A model generated the notes under the pieces. It ran no database searches. It had not been told where the DNA came from and saw only the letters and a list, made by a program, of their open reading frames with translations. Below, one piece after another: positions 1-7,587 of a stretch of DNA of 11,304 nt. The translations under genes and the position numbers were made by a program. Source of the stretch: CAZOIA01 sp964579675 (GTDB lineage Bacteria > Planctomycetota > Phycisphaerae > UBA1845 > PWPN01). Where the stretch lies: positions 1 to 11,304 of the forward strand of contig CAZOIA010000179.1 of the NCBI GenBank assembly GCA_964579675.1, written 5' to 3'. The stretch's first letter is position 1. Every line of letters begins with the position of its first letter.

Positions 1-95
1 GCTCCCCTTTGGGTCGCGGCTAAACGGTGAACGCGCTCCCCTTCGGGTCGCGGCTGAACGGTGAACGCGCTCCCCTTCGGGTCGCGGCTAAACGG
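1..95. repeat. 34-bp tandem repeat, three copies
   Basis: Copies begin at 1, 35 and 69. Copies 1 and 2 are full 34-bp units differing at unit positions 10 (T or C) and 22 (A or G). Copy 3 matches through unit position 27 and then diverges into GGCGCCGGG. The array may continue to the left of the window. It begins just past the stop codon of the minus-strand sulfatase, so it would lie in that gene's 3' region. Read on the minus strand, unit positions 1-17 fold as GC-GA-CCC, loop GAA, GGG-GA-GC: two base-paired blocks separated by a tandem G-A/A-G pair. The copy difference at position 10 falls in the loop, and the one at 22 lies outside the hairpin. The function is unknown. It could be a 3' RNA structure, a terminator-like element or simply a genome-wide intergenic repeat. 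Confidence 0.9.
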
Positions 96-105
96 CGCCG
101 GGCAC

Positions 106-1524
106 TCACTGCGGCCAGGGGTATGCGTTGGCCCCGGCGTCGGGGTCGATGGGGCCCTTGGGGAGCGTGGCCTGCCATTCAAGCAAACGCCGGGACAGGT
201 TCTTGACCAGGTCTGGGTGGCGATCGGCCAGATTGTTCAGTTCGGACGGGTCATTTGGAATGTCGTAGAGTTCGATCCGGCTGCGGTCGGGATTCATCAG
301 GAGCTTGAAGCTGCCGTCGCGTATGGCCAGCATCGGGCTCTTGTTGATCACGTGCCCGGCGACCCCGAACCGCCACTCCCACATGAGTGGTCTGGTTCGC
401 TGCTGCGGCGTGCCGCGAAGGGCCTTGGACATCTCTTCACCGTCGAGGCTCAGACCATCCGGCAGCTCGACGCCGGCCAGCGAGCAGATCGTGGGCAGGA
501 AGTCAACGCCGCTGACCGTGCTGTCATTGTCGATCTTGCCGGCCGGTGTGCCCGCAGGCCAGCGGACGATGAACGGCACGCGCACCCCGCCCTCGTACAG
601 GCTCCGCTTGCGGCCGCGGAACGGACCCGGGCTGCCGACGCCGTGCTCCGAGGCGTTCCGGATCACGATATCCTCCGGGCCGTTGTCGCTGGAGAAGATG
701 ACCACGGTGTTGTCGGCCAAGCCCAGCTCGGCGATTCGCTTTAACAGCCGGCCGATCTGCCGGTCGGCGCTCGTGGCGGCGGCATAATAGACCTTGAGCG
801 CCCCCAGGTGGTTTTTGTAGGGCTTCATCTGCTCCTCGGTCGGCTGGAGCCGGGCGTGCGTATCTAGCAGCCACGCCTGCACGAAAAACGGTTCATCCCG
901 GTGGGCCTCGATGAAGCGGACCGTTTCGTCGATGATGAGTTCGGTGGACCGGGCGCGGAAGCCGTCCCCCTTGCGTTCCCAGGTGGGCCCATTCCCGACG
1001 AACACGCGGTGCTCGTCGATCCCGTACTCCGACGGGAGTGGGGCGTCCGGCCCCTGGCCCAGGTGCCATTTGCCGAAGTGGCCGGTTGCGTAAGCCGCGT
1101 CCTGCAGGAGCTTCGTGACCGTCGGGACGGCTGAATCGAGGTAATTCGGCATCCCGCGGTCGGCGTTCTGGGTGGCCCTGGCGAGGTGACCGTGTATCCG
1201 ATGCCGGGCCGGGAAATGCCCGGTCATGACGGCGGTCCGGCTGGGTGAGCACACCCCCGAGCACACGTAGAACTGCGTGAACAGGATACCCTGCTTGGCC
1301 AGGTTATCGAGGTTGGGCGTCTTGAGGTGCCGGTGCCCGTAGCATCCCAGGTCACCCCAGCCCCAATCGTCGGCAAAGACGAAGACGAAGTTCGGCCGCT
1401 TGTTCGGGGCCGGTGTTTCCGCCGCCGAAACCCGTGTCCCGCTTGATACCAGCAAGCCCCACAGCGCAGCCGCTATGGCTATCAACCACTTCGGACGATC
1501 GAATCGATCAGGATTGTGGATCAT
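106..1524 (-). CDS. Secreted sulfatase (formylglycine-dependent, type I)
   Basis: Hydrolyses sulfate esters; the exact substrate cannot be read from the sequence. The 472-residue length is usual for the family. An N-terminal signal peptide (hydrophobic core about residues 14-29, likely cleavage near Ala34-Ala35) points to export. Metal-site residues Asp52-Asp53 lie in the FADDWGWGD block. The signature C-S-P-S-R is at 92-96, with Cys92 the residue converted to formylglycine in this family. GKWHLG is at 151-156, SSDNG (Asp280, Asn281) at 278-282, and a basic RKRSLYEGG block at 305-313. All expected catalytic landmarks are present, so it should be active if a formylglycine-generating enzyme exists elsewhere. 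The ATG at 1524 is supported by an AGGAG ribosome site (1531-1535) six bases upstream. It is divergent from the DsbD-like gene and is followed by the tandem repeat. Planctomycetes typically carry many such sulfatases; the sulfatase subfamily is not determined. Confidence 0.95.
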   Translation of the reverse strand: MIHNPDRFDRPKWLIAIAAALWGLLVSSGTRVSAAETPAPNKRPNFVFVFADDWGWGDLGCYGHRHLKTPNLDNLAKQGILFTQFYVCSGVCSPSRTAVMTGHFPARHRIHGHLARATQNADRGMPNYLDSAVPTVTKLLQDAAYATGHFGKWHLGQGPDAPLPSEYGIDEHRVFVGNGPTWERKGDGFRARSTELIIDETVRFIEAHRDEPFFVQAWLLDTHARLQPTEEQMKPYKNHLGALKVYYAAATSADRQIGRLLKRIAELGLADNTVVIFSSDNGPEDIVIRNASEHGVGSPGPFRGRKRSLYEGGVRVPFIVRWPAGTPAGKIDNDSTVSGVDFLPTICSLAGVELPDGLSLDGEEMSKALRGTPQQRTRPLMWEWRFGVAGHVINKSPMLAIRDGSFKLLMNPDRSRIELYDIPNDPSELNNLADRHPDLVKNLSRRLLEWQATLPKGPIDPDAGANAYPWPQ

Positions 1525-1530
1525 ATCTTG

Positions 1531-1535
1531 CTCCT
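1531..1535 (-). promoter_or_regulatory. Shine-Dalgarno of the sulfatase gene
   Basis: AGGAG on the minus strand lies six bases before the ATG at 1524. It fixes the start of the sulfatase and leaves room for the full signal peptide. Confidence 0.7.
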
Positions 1536-1598
1536 GACTGCCGTGTTTGCTGAGTCCTGTAGAACTCTAATGGATAGGAGGCGGGCGTGCCAGCGACT

Positions 1599-1626
1599 TC
1601 GACATCGGTTGGGCGGCCAGTACAAT
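1599..1626 (+). promoter_or_regulatory. Candidate sigma70-type promoter for the dsbD-like gene
   Basis: TCGACA (1599-1604) resembles a -35 box, and TACAAT (1621-1626) resembles a -10 box, with a 16-bp spacer. Transcription would begin near 1633, about 30 nt before the ATG at 1664. The match is good but was found by eye, in a GC-rich genome whose promoter consensus is not known. Confidence 0.4.
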
Positions 1627-1663
1627 GCCCTGATGCGGGGTCGGGGTCGAGGGCGTGGCAGCC

Positions 1664-4042
1664 ATGAGAACAAGCAAGACCTCAAGGGTGGCGATTCTGC
1701 CGCTGTTCAGCGGCGTATGGCTCAGCGCGGCGGCGGCGAACGAGACGGCACGGGCGCCCGAGGTTGAGGTGCAGTTGTTGTCGGAGCGGACGGCACTGGT
1801 GCCGGGTGAGGCCGTCACCCTGGCGATTCAATTCAAGATCGAGGAAGGCTGGCACACGTACTGGCGCAACCGCGGCGAGAGTGGGCGGGAGCCCAAATTC
1901 TCCTGGCGGCTGCCGGAAGGCTTCAAGGCCGGCCCGCCGCGCTTCCCGCCACCGAAGCGGCACGTCGATCGGGAGGGCTTGCACACGTTTGTTCTCGAGC
2001 ACGAGCCGGCCGTTCTGACCCGATTGACCGTCCCGTCCGACCTGAAACCGGGCCGGGACGTCACCATCGAGGCCGACGTCGAGTGGCTGGTGTGCAAGGA
2101 GGCGTGCTACCGGGGCAGCAAGCTCGTGTCGCTGACCCTGCCGGTGGTGGCGAGCGAGGCGGATACTAAGCCGGCCAACGAGGCGACGTTCCGCCTGGCC
2201 CGCGAGGCCCTCCCGCAGCCCGCGGGTCGGGCCCAGCATTTGAACCGGCTGTGGGCAGCAGCCAGTGTTGACAAGGTGCAGCCCGGGGCGGCATTCCAGG
2301 TCGCCGTCGTCCTGGAGGTTCCCGACGACCATCATCTCAACGCCCACAAGCCGCTGAGTGAGTTCCTGGTGCCCACCGATCTGTTCCACGACCGGTCGGA
2401 AGGGCTGCGGATCGGGCGGGCCCGGTTCCCCGAAGGCAAGATAGAAGCCAGCCCCCTGAGCGGCCAGGGGCTTTCAGTCTACCGGGGCAGGACGGTGATC
2501 ACGCTGCCCGTCGAAGCCGGCGATGCCCTGGAGGTGGACCGCGTCCGCATCAGCGGCGTCGTGACCTACCAGGCGTGCTCGGACAAGAAGAACGTGTGTT
2601 TCCCCCCGACGGCGGCGGAGTGGGTGCTGACGTTGCCGGTCGCCAAGCCCGGCGAGCTGGTGGCCGGGGTGAACAAGGAGTTGTTCGCCGCCGCCCCCCC
2701 GGCAGAGCCGAAGGGCACCGGCTTTACCCTCGATGCCGACGTCAGAGTCACCACCATCCAGCAAGATCGCTCGTTGCTGGGCGTGCTCGCGCTGGCGCTG
2801 TTGGCGGGTCTGATTCTGAACGTCACGCCCTGCGTGTTGCCGGTGATCTCGATCAAGGTGCTCAGCTTCGTCCAGCAGGCGAGCGAATCGCCGGCGAAGT
2901 TGTTTAAGCTTGGCCTGGCGTTCTCGCTGGGGATGGTGGTGGTGTTCAACATCCTGGCGGTGCTGGCGACGGGGCTGGGGCTGGTATGGGGCCAGCATTT
3001 CCAGAGCCCGCACTTCACGATTGCCATGTCCGCGATCGTGTTCGCGTTCGGTCTGAGCCTGTTTGGGGTGTTCACGCTCGGGGTGCCCAGGGCGGTGGGC
3101 GACCTCGCCGGGCGTGCCGAGGCGGGTGAGGGGTATGCGGGCTCGATCGCCAAGGGAGCGCTGGCCACGGTGATGGGCACGCCTTGTCTGGGGCCTTTCC
3201 TGGGCTCGGTTCTGGTCTGGGCGGCCGCCCAGCCGGCGGCGGTGGTGTTCCTGGTGTTCAACGCGATCGGCATCGGAATGGCGTTACCCTACGTCCTGCT
3301 GACCGCAAACCCGAACTGGCTTCGTTTCGTTCCCAAGCCGGGCCCCTGGCTGGAGACCTTCAAGCATGCGATGGGGTTCCTGCTGATGGCCACGGTGGTC
3401 TATTTGCTGGACATCCTTCAGGGGCAACTCGGGGGGGCGGCGGTGGTGTGGTCGCTGGTGTTTCTGATAGGCGTCGGGCTGGGGTGCTGGATTGTCGGGA
3501 GGTGGGTCACGGTCAACTCATCGTCGGGCCGGCGGGCGGCGGTGGGCCTGGTGTCCCTGGCGGTGGTAGGGGTGAGCGGGTGGCTGGCGTTCGGCGTGGG
3601 GGTGGATCTGGACGCGCCACCCGTGCAGAGGTCTGTCGGGTCCAGCGGCGAGCCGGATGAGACCGACCTGCCGTGGGTGGCCTTCTCCCTGGAGAAGCTC
3701 ACCGAGCTGACCGCGGCGGACAAGACGGTCTTCCTGGACATCACCGCCAAGTGGTGCCCGAACTGCAAGTACAACCTCGCGTGGGTGTTCAACTCGGCCG
3801 AGGTGGCGGCGGCGGTGGAGGAGTATGACGTGGTGCCGGTGCTGGCGGACTGGACCGCGCGGGACGATACTATCAGCCGGTTGATCGACAAGTTGGCGCC
3901 GGGAGCGAGCATCCCGCTGTGTGCGGTGTTTCCCGCACGTCGGCCGGACCACGCGATCGTCATGCTCGGGATCGTCACCAGGCAACAGGTGATCGACGCC
4001 CTGCGGGAAGCGGCAAACGCACCTGCGGCCGCCAACCGGTGA
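1664..4042 (+). CDS. DsbD/ScsB-family protein-disulfide reductase
   Basis: Inner-membrane protein that passes electrons from cytoplasmic thioredoxin to extracytoplasmic thiol proteins. From the ATG at 1664 (792 residues) it has a signal peptide (about 8-26) and two DsbD-alpha-like Ig-fold domains: residues 30-165 with VCKEAC (Cys144, Cys148), and 195-330 with CSDKKNVC (Cys305, Cys312). A roughly eight-helix CcdA-like membrane domain (about 369-647) follows, with one cysteine in each half, NVTPCVLP (Cys390) and GTPCLGP (Cys508). A C-terminal thioredoxin domain carries WCPNC (Cys698, Cys701) and a likely cis-proline at Pro751. The WHTYWRN block near 63-69 and the doubled N-terminus resemble ScsB (copper tolerance) more than E. 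coli DsbD, and the protein is longer than either. A GTG at 1655 is in frame, but GAGGG (1649-1653) is spaced correctly only for the ATG. The true redox partner is unknown. Confidence 0.9.
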   Translation: MRTSKTSRVAILPLFSGVWLSAAAANETARAPEVEVQLLSERTALVPGEAVTLAIQFKIEEGWHTYWRNRGESGREPKFSWRLPEGFKAGPPRFPPPKRHVDREGLHTFVLEHEPAVLTRLTVPSDLKPGRDVTIEADVEWLVCKEACYRGSKLVSLTLPVVASEADTKPANEATFRLAREALPQPAGRAQHLNRLWAAASVDKVQPGAAFQVAVVLEVPDDHHLNAHKPLSEFLVPTDLFHDRSEGLRIGRARFPEGKIEASPLSGQGLSVYRGRTVITLPVEAGDALEVDRVRISGVVTYQACSDKKNVCFPPTAAEWVLTLPVAKPGELVAGVNKELFAAAPPAEPKGTGFTLDADVRVTTIQQDRSLLGVLALALLAGLILNVTPCVLPVISIKVLSFVQQASESPAKLFKLGLAFSLGMVVVFNILAVLATGLGLVWGQHFQSPHFTIAMSAIVFAFGLSLFGVFTLGVPRAVGDLAGRAEAGEGYAGSIAKGALATVMGTPCLGPFLGSVLVWAAAQPAAVVFLVFNAIGIGMALPYVLLTANPNWLRFVPKPGPWLETFKHAMGFLLMATVVYLLDILQGQLGGAAVVWSLVFLIGVGLGCWIVGRWVTVNSSSGRRAAVGLVSLAVVGVSGWLAFGVGVDLDAPPVQRSVGSSGEPDETDLPWVAFSLEKLTELTAADKTVFLDITAKWCPNCKYNLAWVFNSAEVAAAVEEYDVVPVLADWTARDDTISRLIDKLAPGASIPLCAVFPARRPDHAIVMLGIVTRQQVIDALREAANAPAAANR

Positions 4043-4070
4043 ACGTCTGCAAGAACCGAGACCCGGCCAC

Positions 4071-4075
4071 GGAGG
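4071..4075 (+). promoter_or_regulatory. Shine-Dalgarno of the nucleoside hydrolase gene
   Basis: GGAGG five bases before the ATG at 4081. It decides the start: the open frame extends upstream to 3919, overlapping the DsbD-like gene, but those extra residues do not look like protein. Confidence 0.75.
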
Positions 4076-4080
4076 AATCA

Positions 4081-4983
4081 ATGAACAGCGATGCGAAGAT
4101 ACCGGTCCTGTTTGACAGCGATATCGGTAGCGACATCGACGACGCGGTGGCGCTGGCGTATTTGTTGACCCAGCCCCGGTGTGACCTGCTGGGCGTGACC
4201 ACGGTCACCGGCAAGCCGGCGGTGCGGGCTGAACTGGCCGATGCGGTCTGCCAGTCGTTCGGCCGGAAGGAGGTGCCGATCCACAGCGGCGCGGGCAAGC
4301 CGCTGCTCGGGCCGCAGTTGCAGACCAAGGTCCCCCAGGAGACGGTGCTGGCCAGGTATCCGCATCGCGAGGCGTTTGCGCCGAACGTGGCGGTGGACTT
4401 CCTGCGGCAAACGATTCGCTCCCGGCCCAGGGAGATCACTTTGCTGAGCGTCGGGCCTCTGACCAACATCGGGCTGCTGTTCGCGCTCGATCCGGAGATT
4501 CCGAGCCTGCTCCGGCAGTATGTCATGATGGCGGGCGTGTACCAGAGCCGATTGCCGCACTACGGCTTGGCGGAGTGGAACGCCAGGGGCGATCCTCATG
4601 CCACCGCCATCGTGTTCGCGAGCAACGCCCCGCACATGCGCTGCGTCGGGCTCGACGTGACGACCCGTTGCCGGATGCCCGCGGACGAGTGCCGCCGGCG
4701 GTTCGGCCGGGGCCCGCTCAAGATCGTGGGCGAAATGGCAGAAGAATGGTTCAAGCTCGCCCGTCGCGAAATCACGTTCCACGATCCACTGGCCGCGGCG
4801 TGTATCTTCGAGCCGGACCTGTGCGGTTTTGAGCCGGGCCTGGTGGAGGTCGAGCTTCAGAGTGATCGCGTGCGGGGCATGACGCATTTCAATCCCAGTG
4901 CGGCCAACAAGCCCCACCAGGTAGCAGTGGACGTGAAGCCCGACGCGTTCTTCGAGCATTACTTCGCGACGGTGGGAGCGTAG
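4081..4983 (+). CDS. Nucleoside hydrolase (inosine-uridine preferring family)
   Basis: Cleaves the N-glycosidic bond of ribonucleosides to give a free base and ribose, in the cytoplasm; base preference cannot be read here. At 300 residues it is a little shorter than typical members (about 310-330). The family's N-terminal calcium and ribose-binding motif appears as DSDIGSDIDDAVAL (residues 12-25), including Asp14, Asp18, Asp20 and Asp21. GPLTNI is at 125-130, the EWNARGDP block (Asn and Asp for ribose) at 165-172, and FHDPLAAA at 233-240, where Asp235 is the expected calcium ligand. It lies 38 bp after the DsbD-like gene with its own strong ribosome site and no visible promoter, so co-transcription is likely, although the functions are unrelated. 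A terminator follows. The family assignment is firm; substrate-specific residues are not clear. Confidence 0.93.
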   Translation: MNSDAKIPVLFDSDIGSDIDDAVALAYLLTQPRCDLLGVTTVTGKPAVRAELADAVCQSFGRKEVPIHSGAGKPLLGPQLQTKVPQETVLARYPHREAFAPNVAVDFLRQTIRSRPREITLLSVGPLTNIGLLFALDPEIPSLLRQYVMMAGVYQSRLPHYGLAEWNARGDPHATAIVFASNAPHMRCVGLDVTTRCRMPADECRRRFGRGPLKIVGEMAEEWFKLARREITFHDPLAAACIFEPDLCGFEPGLVEVELQSDRVRGMTHFNPSAANKPHQVAVDVKPDAFFEHYFATVGA

Positions 4984-5033
4984 GAATCCGGGTGGACACC
5001 GGCGGTCGGGCAATGGGGACCGGGGATTGGGCG

Positions 5034-5064
5034 AGCCGGGCCGTCCCCGGCCCGGTTCTTCCTT
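5034..5064 (+). terminator. Intrinsic terminator after the nucleoside hydrolase
   Basis: A perfect 8-bp GC stem, CCGGGCCG (5036-5043) with CGGCCCGG (5048-5055), closes a TCCC loop. G-T and A-T pairs at 5034-5035/5056-5057 extend it to 10 bp, and a pyrimidine tail TTCTTCCTT (5056-5064) follows. It is 50 bp past the nucleoside hydrolase stop and 30 bp before the next start codon. It is clearly a stable hairpin; the T-run is interrupted by C residues, so termination may be partial. Confidence 0.7.
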
Positions 5065-5094
5065 GACCGGAGGAGACAGCCGAGAACCTTTATC

Positions 5095-6147
5095 ATGATT
5101 TTTGAGCTGCCTTATCGCCGACTGCTGATCCTGACCGAGGGCCGGTTGGGGGTGTTTTCGGCAAAGACCGGGGCGGCAGTCCTTCGCTACCGCCCGCAGG
5201 ACGTCGTTGGGGTGCTGGATTCGGAGCACGCGGGCAAACCGATCGAGTCGGTCCTGGGGGACGCCGCCGGGGTGCCGATCTTCGCGAGCGTTGCCGAGTC
5301 GCTCTCACGTGAGCCGGACGCCGTGCTGATCGGGATCGCACCGACGGGCGGGGCTCTGCCTGAGCCCATGCGTCGGCATATTGTCGATGCGCTTAATCAC
5401 GGCCTCTCGATCGTCAGCGGGCTGCACACGCTCCTGGCCGACGATCCGGAACTGGCCGAGCTGGCCGAGCGCAACAACGCCCGTATCCATGACGTGCGCG
5501 ATCCGGGGCCGATCCATCGCATCGCCCGGGGCTCAGCCCGAAACACCCGGGCCAAGCGCGTCCTGACGATCGGGACGGACTGCAGCGTCGGCAAGATGGT
5601 GGCGGCGTTGGAGATGCGCCGGGCGGCGGTGGAGGCGGGGTTGGATGCGGTTTTCGTCGCGACGGGCCAGACGGGCATCATGATCGAGGGGTGGGGCATT
5701 GCGGTCGATCATGTGTTGTCGGATTTCACCGCCGGCGCTGGCGAGATGCTCGTCGAGCACGTGGCGGACCGGCAGCTCTGCTTTGTCGAGGGGCAGGGAT
5801 CGATCGGGCACCCGGGCTACTCAGGGGTGACGCTGTCGCTGTTGCACGGCACGTGTCCGGACGCAATGGTGATATGCCATCGACCGGACCGCCGGCTGCA
5901 CAACGACTGGCCGGACTGCCCCGTCGCCCCGATCGCCCAGCAAATTGCGATCTACGAGCAGGTGTTGGCCCCGCTGCACCCGGGCAAGGTGGTGGCGGTT
6001 GCGGTGCACACGGCCGGCATGACCGCCGGGGCAGCCGACGAGAGCTTGCGGGCGATCGCAGAGGAGACCGGCTTGCCGACCGCCGACCCCATCCGCACCG
6101 GCTGCGGCACCCTGCTGGACGCCGTTCGGCAACACCTGGCCATCTGA
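5095..6147 (+). CDS. DUF1611 / DgcN-family P-loop protein
   Basis: A 350-residue cytoplasmic protein of the DUF1611 family. Characterised DgcN members have been reported as D-glutamate N-acetyltransferases working with the enolase-superfamily partner DgcA; that function is from family knowledge and unproven here. An N-terminal domain (about 1-150) holds GIAPTGGALP (80-89) and VSGLHTLLADDP (107-118). The C-terminal part carries the P-loop GTDCSVGKM (160-168), a Walker A variant with Met where Ser/Thr is usual, as in this family. GQTGIMIEGWG (191-201) and VEGQGSIGHPGYSG (231-244) follow. No dipeptide epimerase or DgcA gene lies beside it. The ATG at 5095 is the first start in the frame and gives a plausible N-terminus, but the only good Shine-Dalgarno (GGAGGAG, 5069-5075) is 19 bases away. 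It converges with the alpha/beta hydrolase gene. Confidence 0.88.
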   Translation: MIFELPYRRLLILTEGRLGVFSAKTGAAVLRYRPQDVVGVLDSEHAGKPIESVLGDAAGVPIFASVAESLSREPDAVLIGIAPTGGALPEPMRRHIVDALNHGLSIVSGLHTLLADDPELAELAERNNARIHDVRDPGPIHRIARGSARNTRAKRVLTIGTDCSVGKMVAALEMRRAAVEAGLDAVFVATGQTGIMIEGWGIAVDHVLSDFTAGAGEMLVEHVADRQLCFVEGQGSIGHPGYSGVTLSLLHGTCPDAMVICHRPDRRLHNDWPDCPVAPIAQQIAIYEQVLAPLHPGKVVAVAVHTAGMTAGAADESLRAIAEETGLPTADPIRTGCGTLLDAVRQHLAI

Positions 6148-6265
6148 TCGTCAAACCCAAGTCGGACTGCAGATATCGGTAGAGATGGTAGCTGACGGGT
6201 CAACGCTCAAGCCTGGCGGGGGGTGACGCACGTCCCGTACAGGACCCGGCAAGCCATAGCGGTGC
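6148..6265. other. Convergent intergenic gap
   Basis: 118 bp between two converging genes. I looked for a bidirectional terminator and saw only weak inverted repeats (for example GTCC/GGAC around 6234-6246) without a T-tract on either strand. Confidence 0.5.
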
Positions 6266-7501
6266 TCACTCGGCTCGACTTGCCGCGCTTGCGGGGGCTG
6301 AGTCGATATGGGCGTCCAGGAAGTCAAACAAACGCTCGGCGTATTGCGATGGAGCGGTTGTCATGACGTTGCTGTGAGGCCCCGGGCCAAACCAGATCTC
6401 GCGTGGGCCCGTTACAGCGTCGAACAGGCGTTGCGAATGCGACGCGGGCATCATGACGTCCTCATCGCCGTGGATCACCATCACCGGCCGATCTCCGAGC
6501 GACGCAACTGCATCAACCGCCGAGGCACTGAAGAAGTCGGTTTGTGTCTGAGCTGACATGGCCGCCAGAAGCAGGTTCACCATCATCGGCCCCAGGATCG
6601 GCAGGCGACGCGCATGATGCCGGGCCAGTTCGCGAGGCGAGGTGAACGGGCTGTCGAGGACCACGGCGTCGATGCGCGGCTCATCGGCAGCGGCCAGGGC
6701 AAGGGCCAACGCTCCCTGCGACGAGCCGAGCCCGATGATCACCCGTGATTGCGCGGGACGCTCGCGCTTGAGCCAATCAACGACCGCCATCACGTCAAAC
6801 CGTTCGCGGATACCGTAAGTCGTAACCCGACCATCGCTGAACCCGTGAGCGCGGAAATCGAAGAAGACCACGTTGTATCCCTGGTGAGCCAGCGGACCCA
6901 GGAACCAGACGAAGTTGCCCTTGTTCGCCCCCGCACCGTGACAGACGATGATCGTGCGATCGGCGTCGCTCTCGGGAACAAACCAGGCGTCCAACGTCAA
7001 ACCGTCCCCGGTAGCGATACGCACCGACTCGAACGGGAGGCTGAACACGCCGAGCGGATCCTGCCCGTCGGTCAACTTGCAGCGATGGGTAACCACGCAA
7101 CTGACAAAGGCAGGCGCGAAGATAGCCGCGGTGAGCGTGGCCCGGCCAGCGGGGATGAGCCGGATTGGAAAGGACGTACGGATTCCCCGCAGACGTTGCC
7201 GGCGGGCCCAGCGCACCCATCGCTGACCCCATCGCCCGACCGTTCGCGACCAGAGCTCCCACGCCAGACGCCAGCCAATCGCGAACCAGAGGACAATCAC
7301 CACCTCGCGAGGCGGCACCTTCGCGGTAGCGACGTACCCCACGAGCGCAAGCGCGCCCCAGATCAATGAACCGACTACCAGCACATACAACAACAAAGAC
7401 CGGTAACGCAGCCGGCGACACCGCGGAAACCGCCACAACAAGACGCCCGCCAATACAACTGGCGCGGCAAGAACGACGAGCTCACTTGCTGCAATGCCCA
7501 T
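6266..7501 (-). CDS. Membrane-anchored alpha/beta hydrolase
   Basis: A 411-residue serine hydrolase of unknown substrate, resembling esterase or dipeptidyl-peptidase-like BAAT/YqiA-type alpha/beta hydrolases. The first 140 residues form about three to four hydrophobic segments (near 7-23, 35-57, 66-80 and 120-138) with Arg-rich loops between them, so the catalytic domain is tethered to the membrane. The hydrolase core begins near 150: HGAGANKG (188-195) is the oxyanion-hole strand, FFDFRAHGFSDG (213-224) follows, and the nucleophile elbow GSSQG (259-263) places Ser261. IHGDEDVMMP (343-352) offers Asp346 or Asp348 as the acid, and GPHSNV (374-379) gives His376. The ATG at 7501 has GGAG five bases upstream. 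It lies 86 bp downstream of citrate synthase on the same strand and may be read from the same transcript. Side of the membrane and substrate are not clear. Confidence 0.85.
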   Translation of the reverse strand: MGIAASELVVLAAPVVLAGVLLWRFPRCRRLRYRSLLLYVLVVGSLIWGALALVGYVATAKVPPREVVIVLWFAIGWRLAWELWSRTVGRWGQRWVRWARRQRLRGIRTSFPIRLIPAGRATLTAAIFAPAFVSCVVTHRCKLTDGQDPLGVFSLPFESVRIATGDGLTLDAWFVPESDADRTIIVCHGAGANKGNFVWFLGPLAHQGYNVVFFDFRAHGFSDGRVTTYGIRERFDVMAVVDWLKRERPAQSRVIIGLGSSQGALALALAAADEPRIDAVVLDSPFTSPRELARHHARRLPILGPMMVNLLLAAMSAQTQTDFFSASAVDAVASLGDRPVMVIHGDEDVMMPASHSQRLFDAVTGPREIWFGPGPHSNVMTTAPSQYAERLFDFLDAHIDSAPASAASRAE

Positions 7502-7587
7502 GGCCTCTCCGGACCCGTCATGTCAGACACGTTGCCGGCCCGCCGGTAATCGACGCCAGCGCAAACATGGTGGCAGCCTGGGCTGGG

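Noticed and set aside
1586..1592. Minus-strand TGGCACG, matching the -24 half of a sigma54 promoter for the sulfatase
   Set aside because: The -12 element (TTGC type) is absent at the required spacing; CCTCC stands there instead.
1655..1663. GTG start for the DsbD-like protein
   Set aside because: The ribosome site GAGGG ends one base before it, too close; the ATG at 1664 is spaced properly and still leaves a full signal peptide.
4036..4045. CGGTGAACG after the DsbD-like gene, resembling part of the tandem repeat at the left edge
   Set aside because: Only nine bases match and the hairpin half of the repeat is absent, so chance is the simplest explanation.
3919..4080. Upstream extension of the nucleoside hydrolase frame
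   Set aside because: It overlaps the end of the DsbD-like gene in another frame, and a strong Shine-Dalgarno supports the ATG at 4081.
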